Shown: positions 1 through 14,269, numbered from the stretch's first letter. The stretch is 64,000 bases of DNA from Labyrinthula sp. Ha (GCA_015227615.1 JAALGZ010000042.1:248001-312000); one strand, 5' to 3'. Numbers and translations are program-made. The notes: generated from the sequence alone by a model not told the origin.

Positions 1-3000
1 CCAAATTAAAAACTTTTATTACTAGTCAGATCCTAACAACTATCAAATAATAATTGAAAAAAGTTATCAAGCCCAATACCTAATTTGATTCCTAGTGGAC
101 ATTGTTTTAAAGCATTGAATTACTCGTGTTGTTCTATAGCATGGTTATTTTACTAGGAACCTGATATGAACTGAACGAATGATTGCCAAATATCCTTGCA
201 ATCATTTACAGCCAAAGCAAAAATGCATTTGGCAAGGAAAGCGACTATTTAACATCATTCGTGACAAATATTTTCTTGTCGAAAGATCTAGGTTACGCAT
301 TGAATTAAAATATTTTCGGTACTTAGAAGAAACAGCCTCAAAGATGATAAACTTTATTTTTTGAGAGAGTCCATGCTCACTGTTACTATAGTATGTATGC
401 ATTTCTATATGAGTTGGTACAAAAGGGGAAAGCTTACCTTAGACAAATTTTCAAGGACACAGTATGCAAGCATTTGCCCAAGATTAGTGTCCCAGACTAA
501 ATTTATCCGGAAGCAACTAATACTTGTTGGAGCTATATACAAGTCACATCCAAGAAATTTTCCTACCATCTATAATATTTCAGTTATATCTTCATTGTTT
601 ATAGTATACCCAAATTGCCTTAACGGTGGAATGCAGTAATGTAAAAAGTTTTAAATGCAGATCCTTTTTCTTAAACTTTTTTGTCATAACTATGGTCTAT
701 TAAAAAAATTCCTTCCAAGATCGAAATAAGGTCTTCGGTGGTTTCTCTTAGAACAAGAACCTGTTATTCACACTTAACATTTCTAGAATATATATTTAAA
801 TAATTAATATCTCATGAACTAAAACAATTAAAAACCATAACATATGCGGGCTATCAACAGATTAATCATTCGTTTTCTTAAGCCAGATAATTTCTAGGGG
901 CTACACACTTTGAACAAATTAGCACATATTTATCCATAACAAACAAGGCAAAGTCGAGGTTTTTTACTTACTGCATTGGGGATTGTGTTCAAAATATATA
1001 AATTTGTGAATTGGTTAACGACCTTGTATGCGTTCTTTTCTGGCTCTTCGCTTCTGGGTCCTAAGCAATATCAGAAGTATATATATGAAGTTTTTTTCGT
1101 TGAGAATAAATCCCCCAGGAAAGCCAATTGACCATGTATTTAGAAGTTTATTATTCGAGAATTAACTGCAAAAGTGCAATAATAATATAGCTTATAACCA
1201 AGAGTCCCAGTCCTAAATTTTAAAGTGGAAACAGCGTAATAGACAGATATAACTTAATTCAAGAAGAAAGTATTATGCGAAAATGCATCATTATCGTTGA
1301 GAGCACTGATAAGACTCAATTAGTATATTAACATTCTTTAAGGCCTATTTCAGAGGTAAAATCGCAACTATAATGAACTTAAGTGTAACAAAATTATAAA
1401 ATCCAAATTCGAAGGTCATCTTAAAACTTACTATAACATGCGGTTATTTTTCTTACAATGATAAAATAGCTGCTATCAAACCGCGAAGTGTGCATAAAAT
1501 CACCTGAAAATCCTATTAGTTAGCCAATGTCACTTCAACGTACTTGATGCTCTCGGCTTCAAATAATCATCACCATAAAATGTTGAAATATAGCTTATGA
1601 GAATATGGTTGATGAGCTTTATGCTCAAATTATGGAAACATTGTGATCGGTAGAGAATTCCTATAGATTGAAAAATACCCAATATATTATTGGGTGAGCC
1701 TACATCAAGCCATGAATTTCATTATTTTAGGAAAATAGCTAATATAGCGTTTTTTTTAGGTCTTTAGGACCTATATCTAATACTTTATTGGTATAGTATG
1801 ATCACCAAAGGCTTGAATTTTTCTATCCGGGGACTTTAACGGTAAGACTGTTCAATAAATTGAGAATGAAAACAAGTAACCACAAATGATGTAGCAGAGC
1901 CTCAGTCTATAAGAACTTGTTTATGGATATGAGCTTACAGGTATATGAAGACATATACATGAGATAACCAGCAACTGTGACTACCAAACAGTGCCCAGAG
2001 TAAAATTTCTTGAAATCTATCCACTTAACCAGGATCTTCTAGCTTAAGGCTTGGGAAGACTTCATGAAAACTATTTTTTTTTACTACTGCTCAACTTTTC
2101 TGAGCCATATGAATAGGAATAGACAAGTTAACTGTAACAAACCATTTTTAAGTATAACTACATGAAGTTTTATTCTATTTTAACTAATATTAAAACCATT
2201 TAACAAGGCAAGACCTTTGTATAAACTTATCGAACACCTGTTGCTTCTTAAGCTGAGCTAGGTAAAACAAGAGTAGATTGCAAAATAGATATATTCTCCA
2301 TGAGAGTATTTATTAGCTAAGAAAATTAGATCAAACAACTACAGGAGCTATGCTAGAGGTATAGTCTGTATCTATTCGTTCTATTTTTCTATGAAATCGC
2401 AGAGTAATAACTAAAGCTCATTTTGATAATGCATATACTTAAAGGAAGTATATACTATGAGATTCGTTTAGTAATGATGCAAATTTTGTGAGCAAAAACA
2501 AATGAATAAGTATATAGAACAAGCAAAAGGACGATTCATAGCTGAAAATATGCATATTGTGAAGATACTCGTGCTATTGGTCAAGAATGTTTGACACAAA
2601 GGTACAAGCCAATATCTGATACCTGAAATTCATGATGAACTGTCCCTAATGCCTCTTAACAACCTCTGCCCCACTTGGAATATCTAAAGAAACCGAGGCA
2701 GTACCTTGATACAACCTCACAATCCCATATTATACACACGGCCAAGAGTATCATAGATCATAAAGTTCGGTATTGTATCATTTCTTGAACAGATTCTAAA
2801 AAATGTTCTTGAATGTTAATGAAAAATAATACCTCTAATAAGTGTCAATATTTGTGAATTTACCTCATGCAGACTAATATTCATATGTTCCTTAATTGAT
2901 TTTTTGTTCAGTGAACCGATTAGCTTTCTATCGTAGCTATGTTGATGGGGCTAGATCATTAAACTAACTGTCTAGGAGCTGCTGTTTTGTTGTGCTAAAT

Positions 3001-3860
3001 AGGGTAGACATTGAATTTATTATATGGATATGAGGACTTCTTTGGGCTGTGTTTGACATGAACGTATGGAAAACATATTAATGATTTATCGCGTGTGAAA
3101 AAAATAGATTGATCTTCCTTAAACACCGTGTCTAGTTTCTGGGTAAAATGGTTCTTTGAAGTGAGTTTCATATAAAATACAGAGAAAATGTCACCTTGTA
3201 TGTTTCTCTAGAACAATTCCATAGAATGTGCAACATAGAACAGATCAGTTGAATTGTTTAGGATGAAGAGATATGATCCTGATAACAGTTTGTTCTTTCT
3301 TGGTTTCGAATCTGAGGTGACATTATACTTTGATCTCATTTAAACTGGTTGCCTGAATATATATATATGTTCGTTTGGTGTCTCTTATTTCTTAAATATA
3401 TTCTTTTCTCAACAGAATAACTTTGAAGAATATTCAAAGATATATATATTATTTACAATTCATTAATAAAGATTAAAGCTTTATCTGCTTTCAAAATTGT
3501 GTATTTATGATTTGCAACTAGGATATACGGCGCGACTATACAAAAACCAAATGGTTTCGCTTGCATGTTTTACCCCTTTGTAGAGTCATAAAGAGGGATT
3601 TTTAATTAAAAGATAATATTAGATATCAGGGACAATATTTTTGTGTAGAATCTCTTTTAAGCAGCAGGACACCACCCAAATATGTAAATTTAAAAGCAGT
3701 TGAGCACCCTTGCACGAGCCTCACATGAGTTTATGTGCTGGGCATCTATTAACAGATAAACGAAGCTGTGCTAAAAGAAACCCACAATTTTCTACTACTA
3801 TATTTTGCATTTTATCAATAATTCTATAAAAATAAATTTGGCATGACCTTGTTTAAAAAA

Positions 3861-3885
3861 TTAGAGTCCAAATTTTGGACTCTAA
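3861..3885. repeat. Perfect 25-nt palindrome
   Basis: Two 12-nt arms (TTAGAGTCCAAA and its exact reverse complement) are separated by a single T. No gene lies nearby, so a transcriptional terminator role is not supported. It could be the residue of a small inverted-repeat element or chance. Confidence 0.7.
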
Positions 3886-5347
3886 ACTATAGGTAGAAAG
3901 AAAAATACAAGTAGGGTCTTACGAGAATGGCTCACCCACCCAAAAAAATAGACAACTTTTTTGTAATATATATATATGCACTGAAGTACTTTATGTTGCT
4001 TGCTGCAGAATTTAAGCTCTCATAACTCTTCAGTATGCTGATACAATACAATTTTATGAACCTTTCCCTAGTATTAGAAAGTACTTCACTAGATATGAAA
4101 TCGATATGTTTATGATCTCATCTACTGCAAAGCTACGAGATATTTTAGAAAATAAACTCTATTAAGCTTTGATAAATATAAATTTCTCTTAGATACAATG
4201 TAATATCATAAATAGAGATGAAACTAAACTATAGGTTGCCACATATATTCGGCAGAATAGATGTAAGGACGTAAACCTTGGGTACACATATTACCCAAAC
4301 CCGTTCAGCTTTTGGGAAATGCCTCATCACTGGTATCAAATAGGGGCTACATATAGCAGCAAGACATTTCATTATCAAATTCTCTTATATAGTCTAATAT
4401 CTGATATTTGAAATATAAATATTGATTAAATATACAATGGTCAAATTATTTTACCTCCGGAATAAAAAGAAAATATTATTCAGGAGGGTACATATAAACT
4501 GATGTATAACCTTCTTACAAGGATATGTTTACGACTAGTTTGGTTGAAGCTCTTCATGTAATAGTACAACATATTACAATGGTTCTAAATGGTGTCCATA
4601 AGTGATTTCGCTAAACCCATGCAGCAATTCTTGTCATCGTTCAAAAATAGGGATACAAAAGTTTCCCCACTAACAGCGTTGTGTATATTATACCTATGGC
4701 GCGAATATTGGTCTTATAGCTCTTCAAAATTAGGAAATTTCCATCTAAATATCTTTTATTTATTTCTCGATATCAAGACAGTTTGACTTATCACAAATTA
4801 ACATTAGAAGCTAATATAGAGCAACCCTCTTTCAGCGAGTATGTGCAGCAAATCTCCTCTTAAGAGGTTTATCCGAGTATGGTTTGTGTAAGAATATATT
4901 TTGGCATCAGCTAAACCATAAAATTATTGTTCTTAACCTATTGCTCTTACATCGATGCAAATATATCCAACTATCTTCTGTTATTTATGCTATTACCTAA
5001 GGTAATAACTAGCGAAGTCGGTATTGCCTAAGATGTAGAAGCAATGAAGTGAAGTAATTTTCTCTAAGAATCACCTTCCTAAGACATTAGAGGTTTATTG
5101 GAAAAGTAACTAGCTAGCAAAATATTGGAGTTAGGTTCTAAAACTTAATTGGTTGGAATTTAATTTTCATTTGGACATGAATTAAAATTTTACTGCCTGT
5201 CTCTGGAGTTAGTTTGTCTAAGCTATTCTGTAAACTATAAAATCACCTTTCCCGTGACTTCGTCTCTACAGTTACAGATGTGCTTTTGTGTTTCGCTTAT
5301 ATATCTCAGTTAACGCTTAATTTTATTTACTCCTTTATTTCAGTTAC

Positions 5348-5370
5348 GTCGGGCAGGATACAGGCCCGAC
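5348..5370. repeat. GC-rich hairpin in AT-rich DNA
   Basis: A 7-bp all-matched stem (GTCGGGC / GCCCGAC) with a 9-nt loop sits in a short GC-rich patch, about 5346-5385, that contrasts with its surroundings. Its function is unknown. Confidence 0.5.
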
Positions 5371-7269
5371 ACCCGCCGTTTGCAGCATCAATTATGCATC
5401 ATGAACAGGTTTTTTTCTGCACAAAATAATTTATACAGTGAAAGCTGCATTCAGGCTTTAATAAATTAAACAAATGTGTTCGGCAGTTTACCGTAAATTT
5501 GATTCTTACGTGAAACTGTGTTATGAATCTATGGTAACGTCTGAATTATTCGGACCAACTTGAAACAGTTTGGAGAATTTCAAGAGCTAATGCTAACGGC
5601 TTAATGAAATTATTTAATCTGAAAATAGCTATTATTAGTACCAAGATGATGGTTAATTTCTCAGTTGGTATAAAAATCTTGCAAAGAATTGAATATTTAT
5701 TCTGTACCAATACTGAAAAAATAAGTAGTTGATTAACCCAGTTAATTGGAGGCTTAAACAAGAAACAAGCGCTTAACTTTTCGAGGAAGCCAATTTTGTT
5801 GCATTCAGTGAAACATAAAATGAAATGGCATCGAATGATAAAAGATCAAGTTTTTAACGTCGCCTATCTCATTAGATTCATATGTCTCCAAGAGTTTATT
5901 AACTAAGCAGGTAAAGCTGAAGATCTATAAAGAATATATTTCATTGTCAAATATAATTATCTCACAAATTTCATTTTCTTGTATGTTTTATAATTACTTG
6001 TGAAAGAATTTGGTACAAATATTTTGAGAAATTTAAGCGTGCCCACATCCTTCTAAGCTGTGTTTCTACCGTCAATAGCTAATTAGACAAGTCTTAACTA
6101 AATGTTTATTCCAGATTTATTAATACTTGATATATTGTGTCTCTCAAGATTCATTGTTTACCATAATTGCCCAAAATTATACTTATGCAATTTAATTTTT
6201 TTTACCCTCTACTTAATTGAGTTTGCATAGTGGGACTTTACCATAATCGAATAAAATTTGTAAACATACTTGAGAATAAAGTGAAACTTGTGTAACCAAC
6301 TAGTCAAATATCCTGCTCATGGAGAAAGATATATGATAACCTGTCGAATGTACATCCTAATTCATGATGATATAAGAATACAGCATAAGTGATAAAAAAC
6401 CATGTAATAAGTGATACATAGTGAAAAAGTATTTTGAGAACCCCAGCTGTACTTTACTGATAGTATGTACCGTTATCTGCTGTTATGCCGCTAACGAAGA
6501 TGCAAGAAAGATACAATTTATCCGTTATTGTCTAATTATTAACTTGGAATAAAAGGAAACTTCTCTTCTTATCATCATATAACGCTTTATTGAAGTCCAA
6601 GGGCTATTTTCCAACTCTCTTCTTTGCCTAACTACTTATTTTTTATATCTTCACTGTTACAAAGCGCGCCGTCCTGCTTAGGAGAACACCCAACGTTGAA
6701 AAAGATCAGTAATCCCCATAAACTTGATTATTGTTGACTTAGTCTATCGGCTAAATTATTGATAGATAGATTGGTATATATTTTAGCTTTACTCATAGGG
6801 TGAAATGGTGCTTGATCAGATGTGCCCTAGATAAAACCTTGAAGTATGACTGCTCTTGTTCAGTTCATTGTGTTAAGATGGCAGCCGAAGTTGTATATGC
6901 TGGAGAACATCAAACTCAAACATTAAAAAACGAAGATTTTTCAGGAAACTAAAAGTATAAAACTGGATAAATCATAGTTGAGAGTTTTTTTTCGAGCTGT
7001 TGCTCCTGCAGAGTCCCTAATCCTGAAGTCACTCATGTAAATTCTGAAGAAAAAACAGAAATGCGTGTGAAAATATGATTTTTTTTAATATCTTAGTTAA
7101 AATTGATATTTCAAGGTATTTTCGCAGTTCAGAACTAAGAAGATGGCCGTGCATACCAGTAACTTTCCTACAGAAAGCAGTGATCCAAATGATTTTCAGT
7201 AAGAAACATCAGGGACCATCTTCCTCCTATTAACCTTTTACGTACCAAAAACTATCACTCAGAACTAAT

Positions 7270-7539
7270 ATTTTATTCAATGGTATTATAGCTGATGGTG
7301 TTATAACTGAGATGTAAATGGAAATGGCTCAAGATTTAGTTAGTAGGGGATATAAAATGAAACACTTTGATCTCACCAGATTCCCACCTATAGAACCTGC
7401 TGCTATTGATGACGTGCCATGTTTCTTAGCTAGTGATATTTCATGAGCTGTTAAAGGACATAAGTTAGTTGCAGATGGAGGGATGAGTGCATGTATGACA
7501 TTTCAAGTATACCCAAAGAAGAAAAAAAGTAAATTATAA
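7270..7539 (+). pseudogene. Short-chain dehydrogenase/reductase, decayed C-terminal fragment
   Basis: One frame reads as the C-terminal third of an SDR of the 3-oxoacyl-ACP reductase type. It has a segment like the 'VNAI.PG.V.TEM' loop after the catalytic lysine helix (residues FNGIIADGVITEM), then 'PAAIDDVPCFLASD' and the cofactor-fold end 'GHKLVADGGMS'. These match the family pattern 'P.eia..v.FLaSd....tGq.l.vDGG.s'. The frame is interrupted by an in-frame TAA after TEM and an in-frame TGA after ASDIS, and ends at a TAA. The Rossmann N-terminus and the YxxxK catalytic region were not found upstream in any clean frame. It converges with the broken MDR gene at 7726-8932. I judge it a host gene relic; the family is fairly certain, the substrate is not. 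Confidence 0.62.
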
Positions 7540-7725
7540 CTCGCCAACAAGATTTATCTAGTTGTGGTTGTAGAGCAATTTTTTCTTGGGAAAGGAATAG
7601 TTGTTCTGATGTTGTAGTTTAAGAGTTTTCGAAGTACAGAAGCTCTTTTGTAGTTGAAAGAAGAAGTGTTTTAAGACATTCCTATTTCTCTTATACAAAA
7701 CCCACATTTACACTCTTTGGATTTC

Positions 7726-8932
7726 TTACTTCTTATTCAAATCACAAAGAGCCCTACCAGTAATCTTATGTTCAACAAGTTTCTCAAATGTAGGGTTTAA
7801 TTCTTCTTTATTAAATCCGACAACTTCTCCAATACTTGATCTAATATTACGCTCACTTACTTCTTTTAATGCTCCTCTAATATATTCCTCTGTTTTGGTA
7901 GCTGCAAAACTATACTTCATTTTTGTTCAAGGTAATAAATTCACAGTATATTTTCATCCAACATATCCCAAAAACTTTGTTGCTTCATATCTACTAAGAA
8001 CCTTTTGTCCTAACCATTGTACAGAACCTGTTGCTGTTACCAATCTACATCTTTTTCCAGACATTTTAAAAACTTGTTCATAATAAGAATAACCGCCAAC
8101 ACAATCTAAGATCACGTCAAACTTTTTATCTGCCTGTTTTGAAATTTCACCTTTTGTGTAATCCAAAACAGCAGATACTCCAAGATTCTTTACAAAATCT
8201 ATGTTCCTTGAACTAAATACACCTGTAATTTGTACATCCTTATCAAAACCTTTCATTCTTTTTATACACAAGCTTTCTACTCCACCACTTGCTCCAATTA
8301 CAAGTACTTTTAACTTATCTATTGTTTCACTTCGTTTAAATACATATACATCTTCAAGCATGGAAGATGACACGTAGAGAAGTAGTACAGGAGCAGATGC
8401 TTCTAAGAAACTTAGATTATCTGGTATCACAGTTAGTCTTTCCACATCAACAACTGTGTATTCTACCCAAATTCCTGGTTTTCTTTTGAATATTCTGTTG
8501 ATCCCACAAACTCTGGAGCCAACTTTGATGCCATACTTCTCCAAGTCTTCAGATTTTACTTTAGGTGCATCTTAAACAACTCCTGAATAATCAAAGCCTA
8601 ATACAAGAGGGTTTTTATCTGGAGGAACTCTTTTTTGGATCGCTGAGATTCCTCCAATAAAGCTTCCAATTGTCAAATGTACATCATCAACGCTAATACT
8701 TAAGGACTCAATTTTGAGAAGAACAGATCCTTCGTATACTTCAGGTCTTGGTTGTAAACCATAATGAATATTGGACGTAAAGTTTTCGTATGAAGATGTT
8801 GTTTTGTTAGATAGATACTTTGTATATTTGTTTTGGTGCTCATCATTTTCGGGTACTCTTAACGGTATTTTTTTTCTTCTTCGGAAGTAAAATGTCCGAA
8901 AAGGCAGTGTCTTGAATGTCCAAACTTGTCAG
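7726..8932 (-). pseudogene. Zinc-free medium-chain dehydrogenase (quinone oxidoreductase/RTN4IP1-like), decayed
   Basis: On the minus strand one frame runs from about 8932 to a TAA at 7726. It covers a basic N-terminal stretch, the GroES-like domain (motif 'NPLVLGFDYSGVV'), the Rossmann domain with glycine-rich NAD(P)-binding turn 'VLVIGASGGVESL', the strand 'DVILDCVGG', and the C-terminal 'FEKLVEHKITGRAL', which matches the MDR end 'a...l..g...GKiVl.i'. The zinc ligands of classical alcohol dehydrogenase are not seen, so the quinone-reductase branch fits best. The frame contains an in-frame TAA (8572-8574) after SGVV and two TGA codons (7954-7956 and 7927-7929) near the C-terminus, but no frameshift, which is unusual for an old relic. 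No certain start Met exists. It could be a young pseudogene, or the stops could be assembly errors. A changed code is argued against by the intact genes in this window. Confidence 0.7.
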
Positions 8933-11900
8933 TAATATGTCCTTATGTTAACAATTAAGTCCGGTATAAATTATCATTGATTCTCCCAGTGAGTTAAACA
9001 TAAACTGAGCAATCTGTTGATAACTCTATCAGCAAAAGGGGTAGCAGGATTTATCGGGGGATATTTTGCCCATAGTATCATACGCGGAAAAAATACAATA
9101 TCAATATATTGTATTTTGTTAAAGCTTAAGACCAAACATATTTTCATCATTTTGTTTTGTTCCTCTGCGTTTGAAAGATTGGGTTGATATTTTACAGGAA
9201 GACAACAGTTTTGGTAAGAGAAGTTGAAGGCCTATAGACGTCTACAAGTGCCAAAAGAATCCTTATATACTATGGAAGAGTTTATCTGATATCAAATCTG
9301 AATAAAAAAGTATTAAAGCATACAGAAATAATAACTTCTGGCTTACACAATGGCACTATACGTTTGAAAAAGCCACAATTGCAAGACGCTTTCGGCGTTG
9401 AAGAGTATATCCGGAGTTTTTCTGTGTGTGTGCAATCATACTAGACATGATTTTTGTGCTGTACAGCAGACTTCTTTCAAGAATAAATAGCTAAATTTAG
9501 GGAAAAGTAAGTACGTTTGAACAAGTAAATGATCAATGAGAAAACAGGGTAAAACAAGTGAATATTTGGAATTAGAAGTGTGTCAGAAAGTTTTTGGTTT
9601 TATCTAGTGTTTCCTGTCTGCACCTCATATCTGTAGTTTAATGTTCAACAAATGCCTTGTTTCACATGATAAAATATCACTTCGACTCCTGTTGAGGTTT
9701 CTCAGTATTTTTTTTAACAGCTCCAGCTAGATTGTTACAGTGGTAGACCCAAAAAAATGTCAGAATTGCAAAGACAACCTTACCCTTATTTTACTTTGTC
9801 ACCTTTGAACTCAGTGCAAAAATGGATAACTTTCATAGGCCTGTACTATTCTGTTAAAGCATGAAATCTCTGTAGAAATCGACTAAGAATTCTTATTTTC
9901 ATTGCAAAAATGTAGAACCAACACTGAGATATGTTTTTAAAAGATTTGGTGTTATCTGTGCACCAGTTACAAGGTATCGACAGGATTTTGATGCAAGGTT
10001 CCTAGCGTTTTAAAAGCGAGCAAAAGAGTTAATGTAAAATTAAAGGGATACCCAGATCTGAACAATTTACGCCTCAAATTTTATGAACGTGTAAGGATGA
10101 GCCATATCAAGCATAATTACACTGAGCTGTCAACGAAGAACTTATACTAGAAGCATTCCTTGTGTAAGAGGTGTCTACAACTAACTTATTTCTTCAGAAG
10201 TATGCAATGATGCTATGAATAACTGCTTGTAGCTGCCATTCATTAAAAACTATACATTGTTGGACTTGGCAAGTTCTTGGTAGCAGAAAGTAGAGCTCAA
10301 CCAGTTCACAGATCATGATCAGTAACTAGGTTGTTTTTTGTGTTCTGATTATATACAGGAAAGTTGGTGTTTTTATTTTTATCACTTGATTCAGATTATA
10401 TTCTGCTTATATCCACCAAAGTTAGCATTTTTATTTTTTATCCAATGATTTAGATTATATTTTGCTTATTACTGTTTTTTCTTTATTTATATAACACCTA
10501 GTGCTGCATGAATTGTCCAAGAATTTTTTTTCTGCTTTACTGAAAATTCCCCTAGATGAAGGACCATATTAACCGGTATTGGTTCAAAATCACCCCTAGA
10601 GTAAAACACGATACCCAATTATTGAAGGATGGCTAATTTCATCCATAAACAACAAATATACTAGGAATAACATCAAAATGAATAATTATAAATAACCTAA
10701 GACATAATGTCATTAGTGTACAGCTACATGGTTGTACCTGACTCTTAGCTATACGAACCTATCCAAGTAGTTTATACATTGAAGAGTGCAAGTGGAAAAT
10801 TGAATGAGCAAATATGTACATAGTATAACTTAGCTTATAAAAATTTCTTACTCCTTCACTTGAATTCTACTGAGGTGATATTTAGTCAAAGAGAAATTCA
10901 TTTGACTTATTTAGTTTTGGGAGCATGACTATACTTCTCATTGCTTGTTACACTCTATAAACTTTAGTTCGAATAGGTGGCACTGTTCGACTATGAATAC
11001 ATCTATGTTTTGGAACAGATGGAATATGTAATTGCAAATGATGGGATTTGAACTACATTGCCTCGAGTAGATGCGTATACACGCTGATATTTGAGACGAG
11101 TTCACTAATCTAAACTAAACTCTACTTTGCTCTGCCTACTAGCTATGATATTTATCTAGTTGAGATCTTGTGCATTACCATGAAACCTTAATTTCTACTA
11201 TATTTTCTGGGGATTTTGGTATCTGGATCCTTACGTTTTCAAAGTGTAGAAGAATTAATTTAATCACTTACGCTAATATGAGGTCATTTAATCTTCTTAG
11301 CGTTCACTAGAGAAGTTTATTTTCCACATAACAATGATCTGGCCAGGATTTTTTCATCATTTGCCCTACTCTTAGCATATTTACTCTAAGCTCGATATTC
11401 CGTGTTTTTTCAAATAATAATGGAAAAAATGTTAAGATGATGCATGTAGCTTTGGATACAATGTTTTCATTACGACAATCAAGTGGGTTTGAATAGAAGT
11501 AATAATTCTTGAAAACATGTTATAATTTACTCAGTTGATCTCGACATGGTCTTTTAAGTCATGAGTTTTGACATGGTCGTTAATAAATCTCTGGAAATCT
11601 TGTTCAGTTTTATTACATATTCTATTGCTCTAACCTCTTATCTCTTCCATGTTGTTCTCAGTCAATTTTTATGCTAAGAAGGAAATATTGGCATTTTTTC
11701 TAAAAAATAGTCCGGTTGATTGCTACATTGGAATTAAATTGTGCTAATATTAACTCTGCATATCCTGGTAGGCAGAAATACTTTAAAATTGCCGAGGAAA
11801 AATTCATAAAATTATTTAACATCGAATCTTCTTATAACAGGCTCTATATTTTGTTTTAAAATAATAGATCGCACATGTTTACATCTAACACTTTAAGGGT

Positions 11901-14269
11901 TCGATATCTTTATCAGTTTTATCACAGATAACTAAATTTACACAGATGTATATTATATATTAGAAACATATAATAACCAGGTTAAAAATTATGGATCATT
12001 CTATGCTGTAACCTCCCCCCCCCCCCACTGAAGTTCAAGTTATTATTAACTCTTGATTCGCTTAGCGCATAAAATTATTGATCCTAAAAAGTTAGATTAA
12101 TATTTCTATTAGTTGAAACTTTGTCCTATGCAATAATGTCAGGCTTTAACAGGTAAATTTCAAGTTAGAAAAGCGCAGAAAACCAAGAAAAATGTAATCA
12201 TAAGTCAGATTCGAAAAACTCTCTTTGAGTTGATAGTTTGATAAAATCATTCATATCAGAATGTTTCAACAAGTTGTATTGGGTGACAATTTTTAGTTTG
12301 TGAAGAATGGGGTAATTTTGTCAGAAATAAAGATTAATCCTATCTTCCCCTTTCATTTTCGAGTGCAGATACGTTAACCAGACATCTTAAATACATAGAG
12401 GAAAGATAACTAATCTCCAGATACTTTGTTGGCAGCCCAGATAATAAATATCTTAAAGTTTTGTCTGAGGCGACTAAGAAAATTTCTATTATTAGAAATA
12501 GACCATATAATTTCCACATTATTAGAATCCTCTTTTTTGTGGAAACGGAAGAAAGGTGTAAACATTATTAGTTATACAGCTTCTATGGTGGGTTAGATCT
12601 CGCTAATCCACTCTCTTGGGGCTAGTGGTAAAACTATTAAGAGATTGTGTATATCAAGGGGGAAATGCTTCTTATTGATTGAAGAACTCAGGCATGAAAT
12701 ACCATTAAAAAATAGCAAAACAGCTATACCTGTGACTCCTTTTGCTTCATTTAGTCTTTCTTACTGAGAACTCCAGGGTTTTCCAGAGACAAGAATTTTG
12801 TTGATATCATACTTGAAATAATCATGGCATCCAGCGAAGTGATGTTGAATTGGAAACAAATTTATCATCATTACAATGCATTATTTTTCTATGTAATATC
12901 TATTAGCCCACTTATTGTCATTATTGGTATACTTACTCCTATAATTTCATAGTAATTTTTCATTTAATTTTTTACGTGCCACTGCAATTCGTGGAATCAA
13001 ACCTGGTTTGACCTGGAAATTTGGGGCGAGCTTGAGGAGGAAAGAACGGGATAAACTAAAGTAAAACATGGATGATAGGATATGCTTCTGTATCATAGCC
13101 CTGATGAAAAGTCAAAACTCTATTATTGTAACACAGAATTTTTTAAGTAAGAAAAAAAATATAGCAACTAATCCCCATCTGTATTTTTTTGTTTTCCTTG
13201 TAAACTCCCAACGATTCTAAGTCAGTTCTTATTCAGTATTATACTTCAGGTTAATGGCGACTATATAGTTATCTAAATTAGCTAGGATGTATTTTTAAGA
13301 AATGAGGGGGGGGGGTTATTGATCATTTTTATATGGTAAATAGTAAACAAGGTAAGGAACCCTCAAAGAAACCCAAGAACTTAATACCATACATAAAACT
13401 GCAATTTTGGTCAGCTAGGAAGCAATAATGGCAGCAGTGATGTTATATTAATAAACCGTACCTCCAATTGACGCGAGTGGCATTACAAAAAAAAGGTTAT
13501 GACCACAAATCGTGAAGCGAGAGTTCAAACGATACTATGTCTATCGACAGCATTGGCAGTTTGTATGCCTATGCGTTTAATTCCATTGGGCATTTTACAG
13601 AATTCGCTGTATCAATATCTCTGAGGTTTTAGCTCATATATAAAGTATTAATTATAGTCACCTGGCAACGACTCCTCTATGGTTGAAATTTTTTTTTGGT
13701 ATTATATATCTTCTAATATAATGTATTCACCTTGTTTATTGGTTTCTATCAGTGTTTCAGGTTGAGCTCTACTTTATCTGAATATTTAAATTACGGTTGT
13801 TTTACAAATTATATTATTAAATCATCTATTGAATCCAATAAATTTATCTGAAATTTGACAGTTCAAACACATTTTGCATCTAAGGTGAGGATTTATTAGC
13901 CATGTTATTGTAAAGGTTGATGAGGCTCTTATTTTACTATGCTTCCTTTTCTTGTCTTCATGAAATCACTGTGTTGACATCATAACTATAGTCCGTCATA
14001 ATCTTATCAGTTAAGCTAGTACCAAGATGTGGCATCTGCTTTGGGGATTTTTCCAGCTGAAGAACTAACAGATCGCTTTAAATTATACTCTTCCTTTAAA
14101 CAGGAAGGTGGTCTAATATAAGGTAAAATAAAAAGCCCTTACATGTGAGAAAAATCATAAATAATGAAGGGTTTATAGTTCTTATTTTGATTATGATTAA
14201 AGAATTAGGAAACCCATTCTTATCAAATCATTCATATTCAAACTTAGTTATTAACTCGTTTTAAATTAA
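8933..14269. other. Long stretch without a recognised gene
   Basis: No coding similarity was recognised on either strand. It contains an imperfect 59-bp tandem repeat (10341-10469), a run of 12 C (12015-12026) and a run of 10 G (13306-13315). Confidence 0.5.
10341..10469. repeat. Imperfect tandem repeat, unit about 59 bp, just over two copies
   Basis: Units beginning at 10341 and 10401 share the order 'TTATAT-C--AAAGTT-G--TTTTTATTTTT' then 'GATT-AGATTATA', followed by a partial third unit from 10460. The divergence between units is considerable, so the array is old. Confidence 0.65.

Larger units (their letters stand above)
1..7269. other. Long AT-rich stretch without a recognised gene
   Basis: I found no reading frame with recognisable protein similarity here. 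Open frames are short (under 100 codons), fit chance in AT-rich DNA, and lack a conserved motif. Two small inverted repeats stand out (3861-3885 and 5348-5370) and are listed separately. The DNA just before 7270 may hold more of the decayed short-chain dehydrogenase, but I could not follow its frame. Confidence 0.5.
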
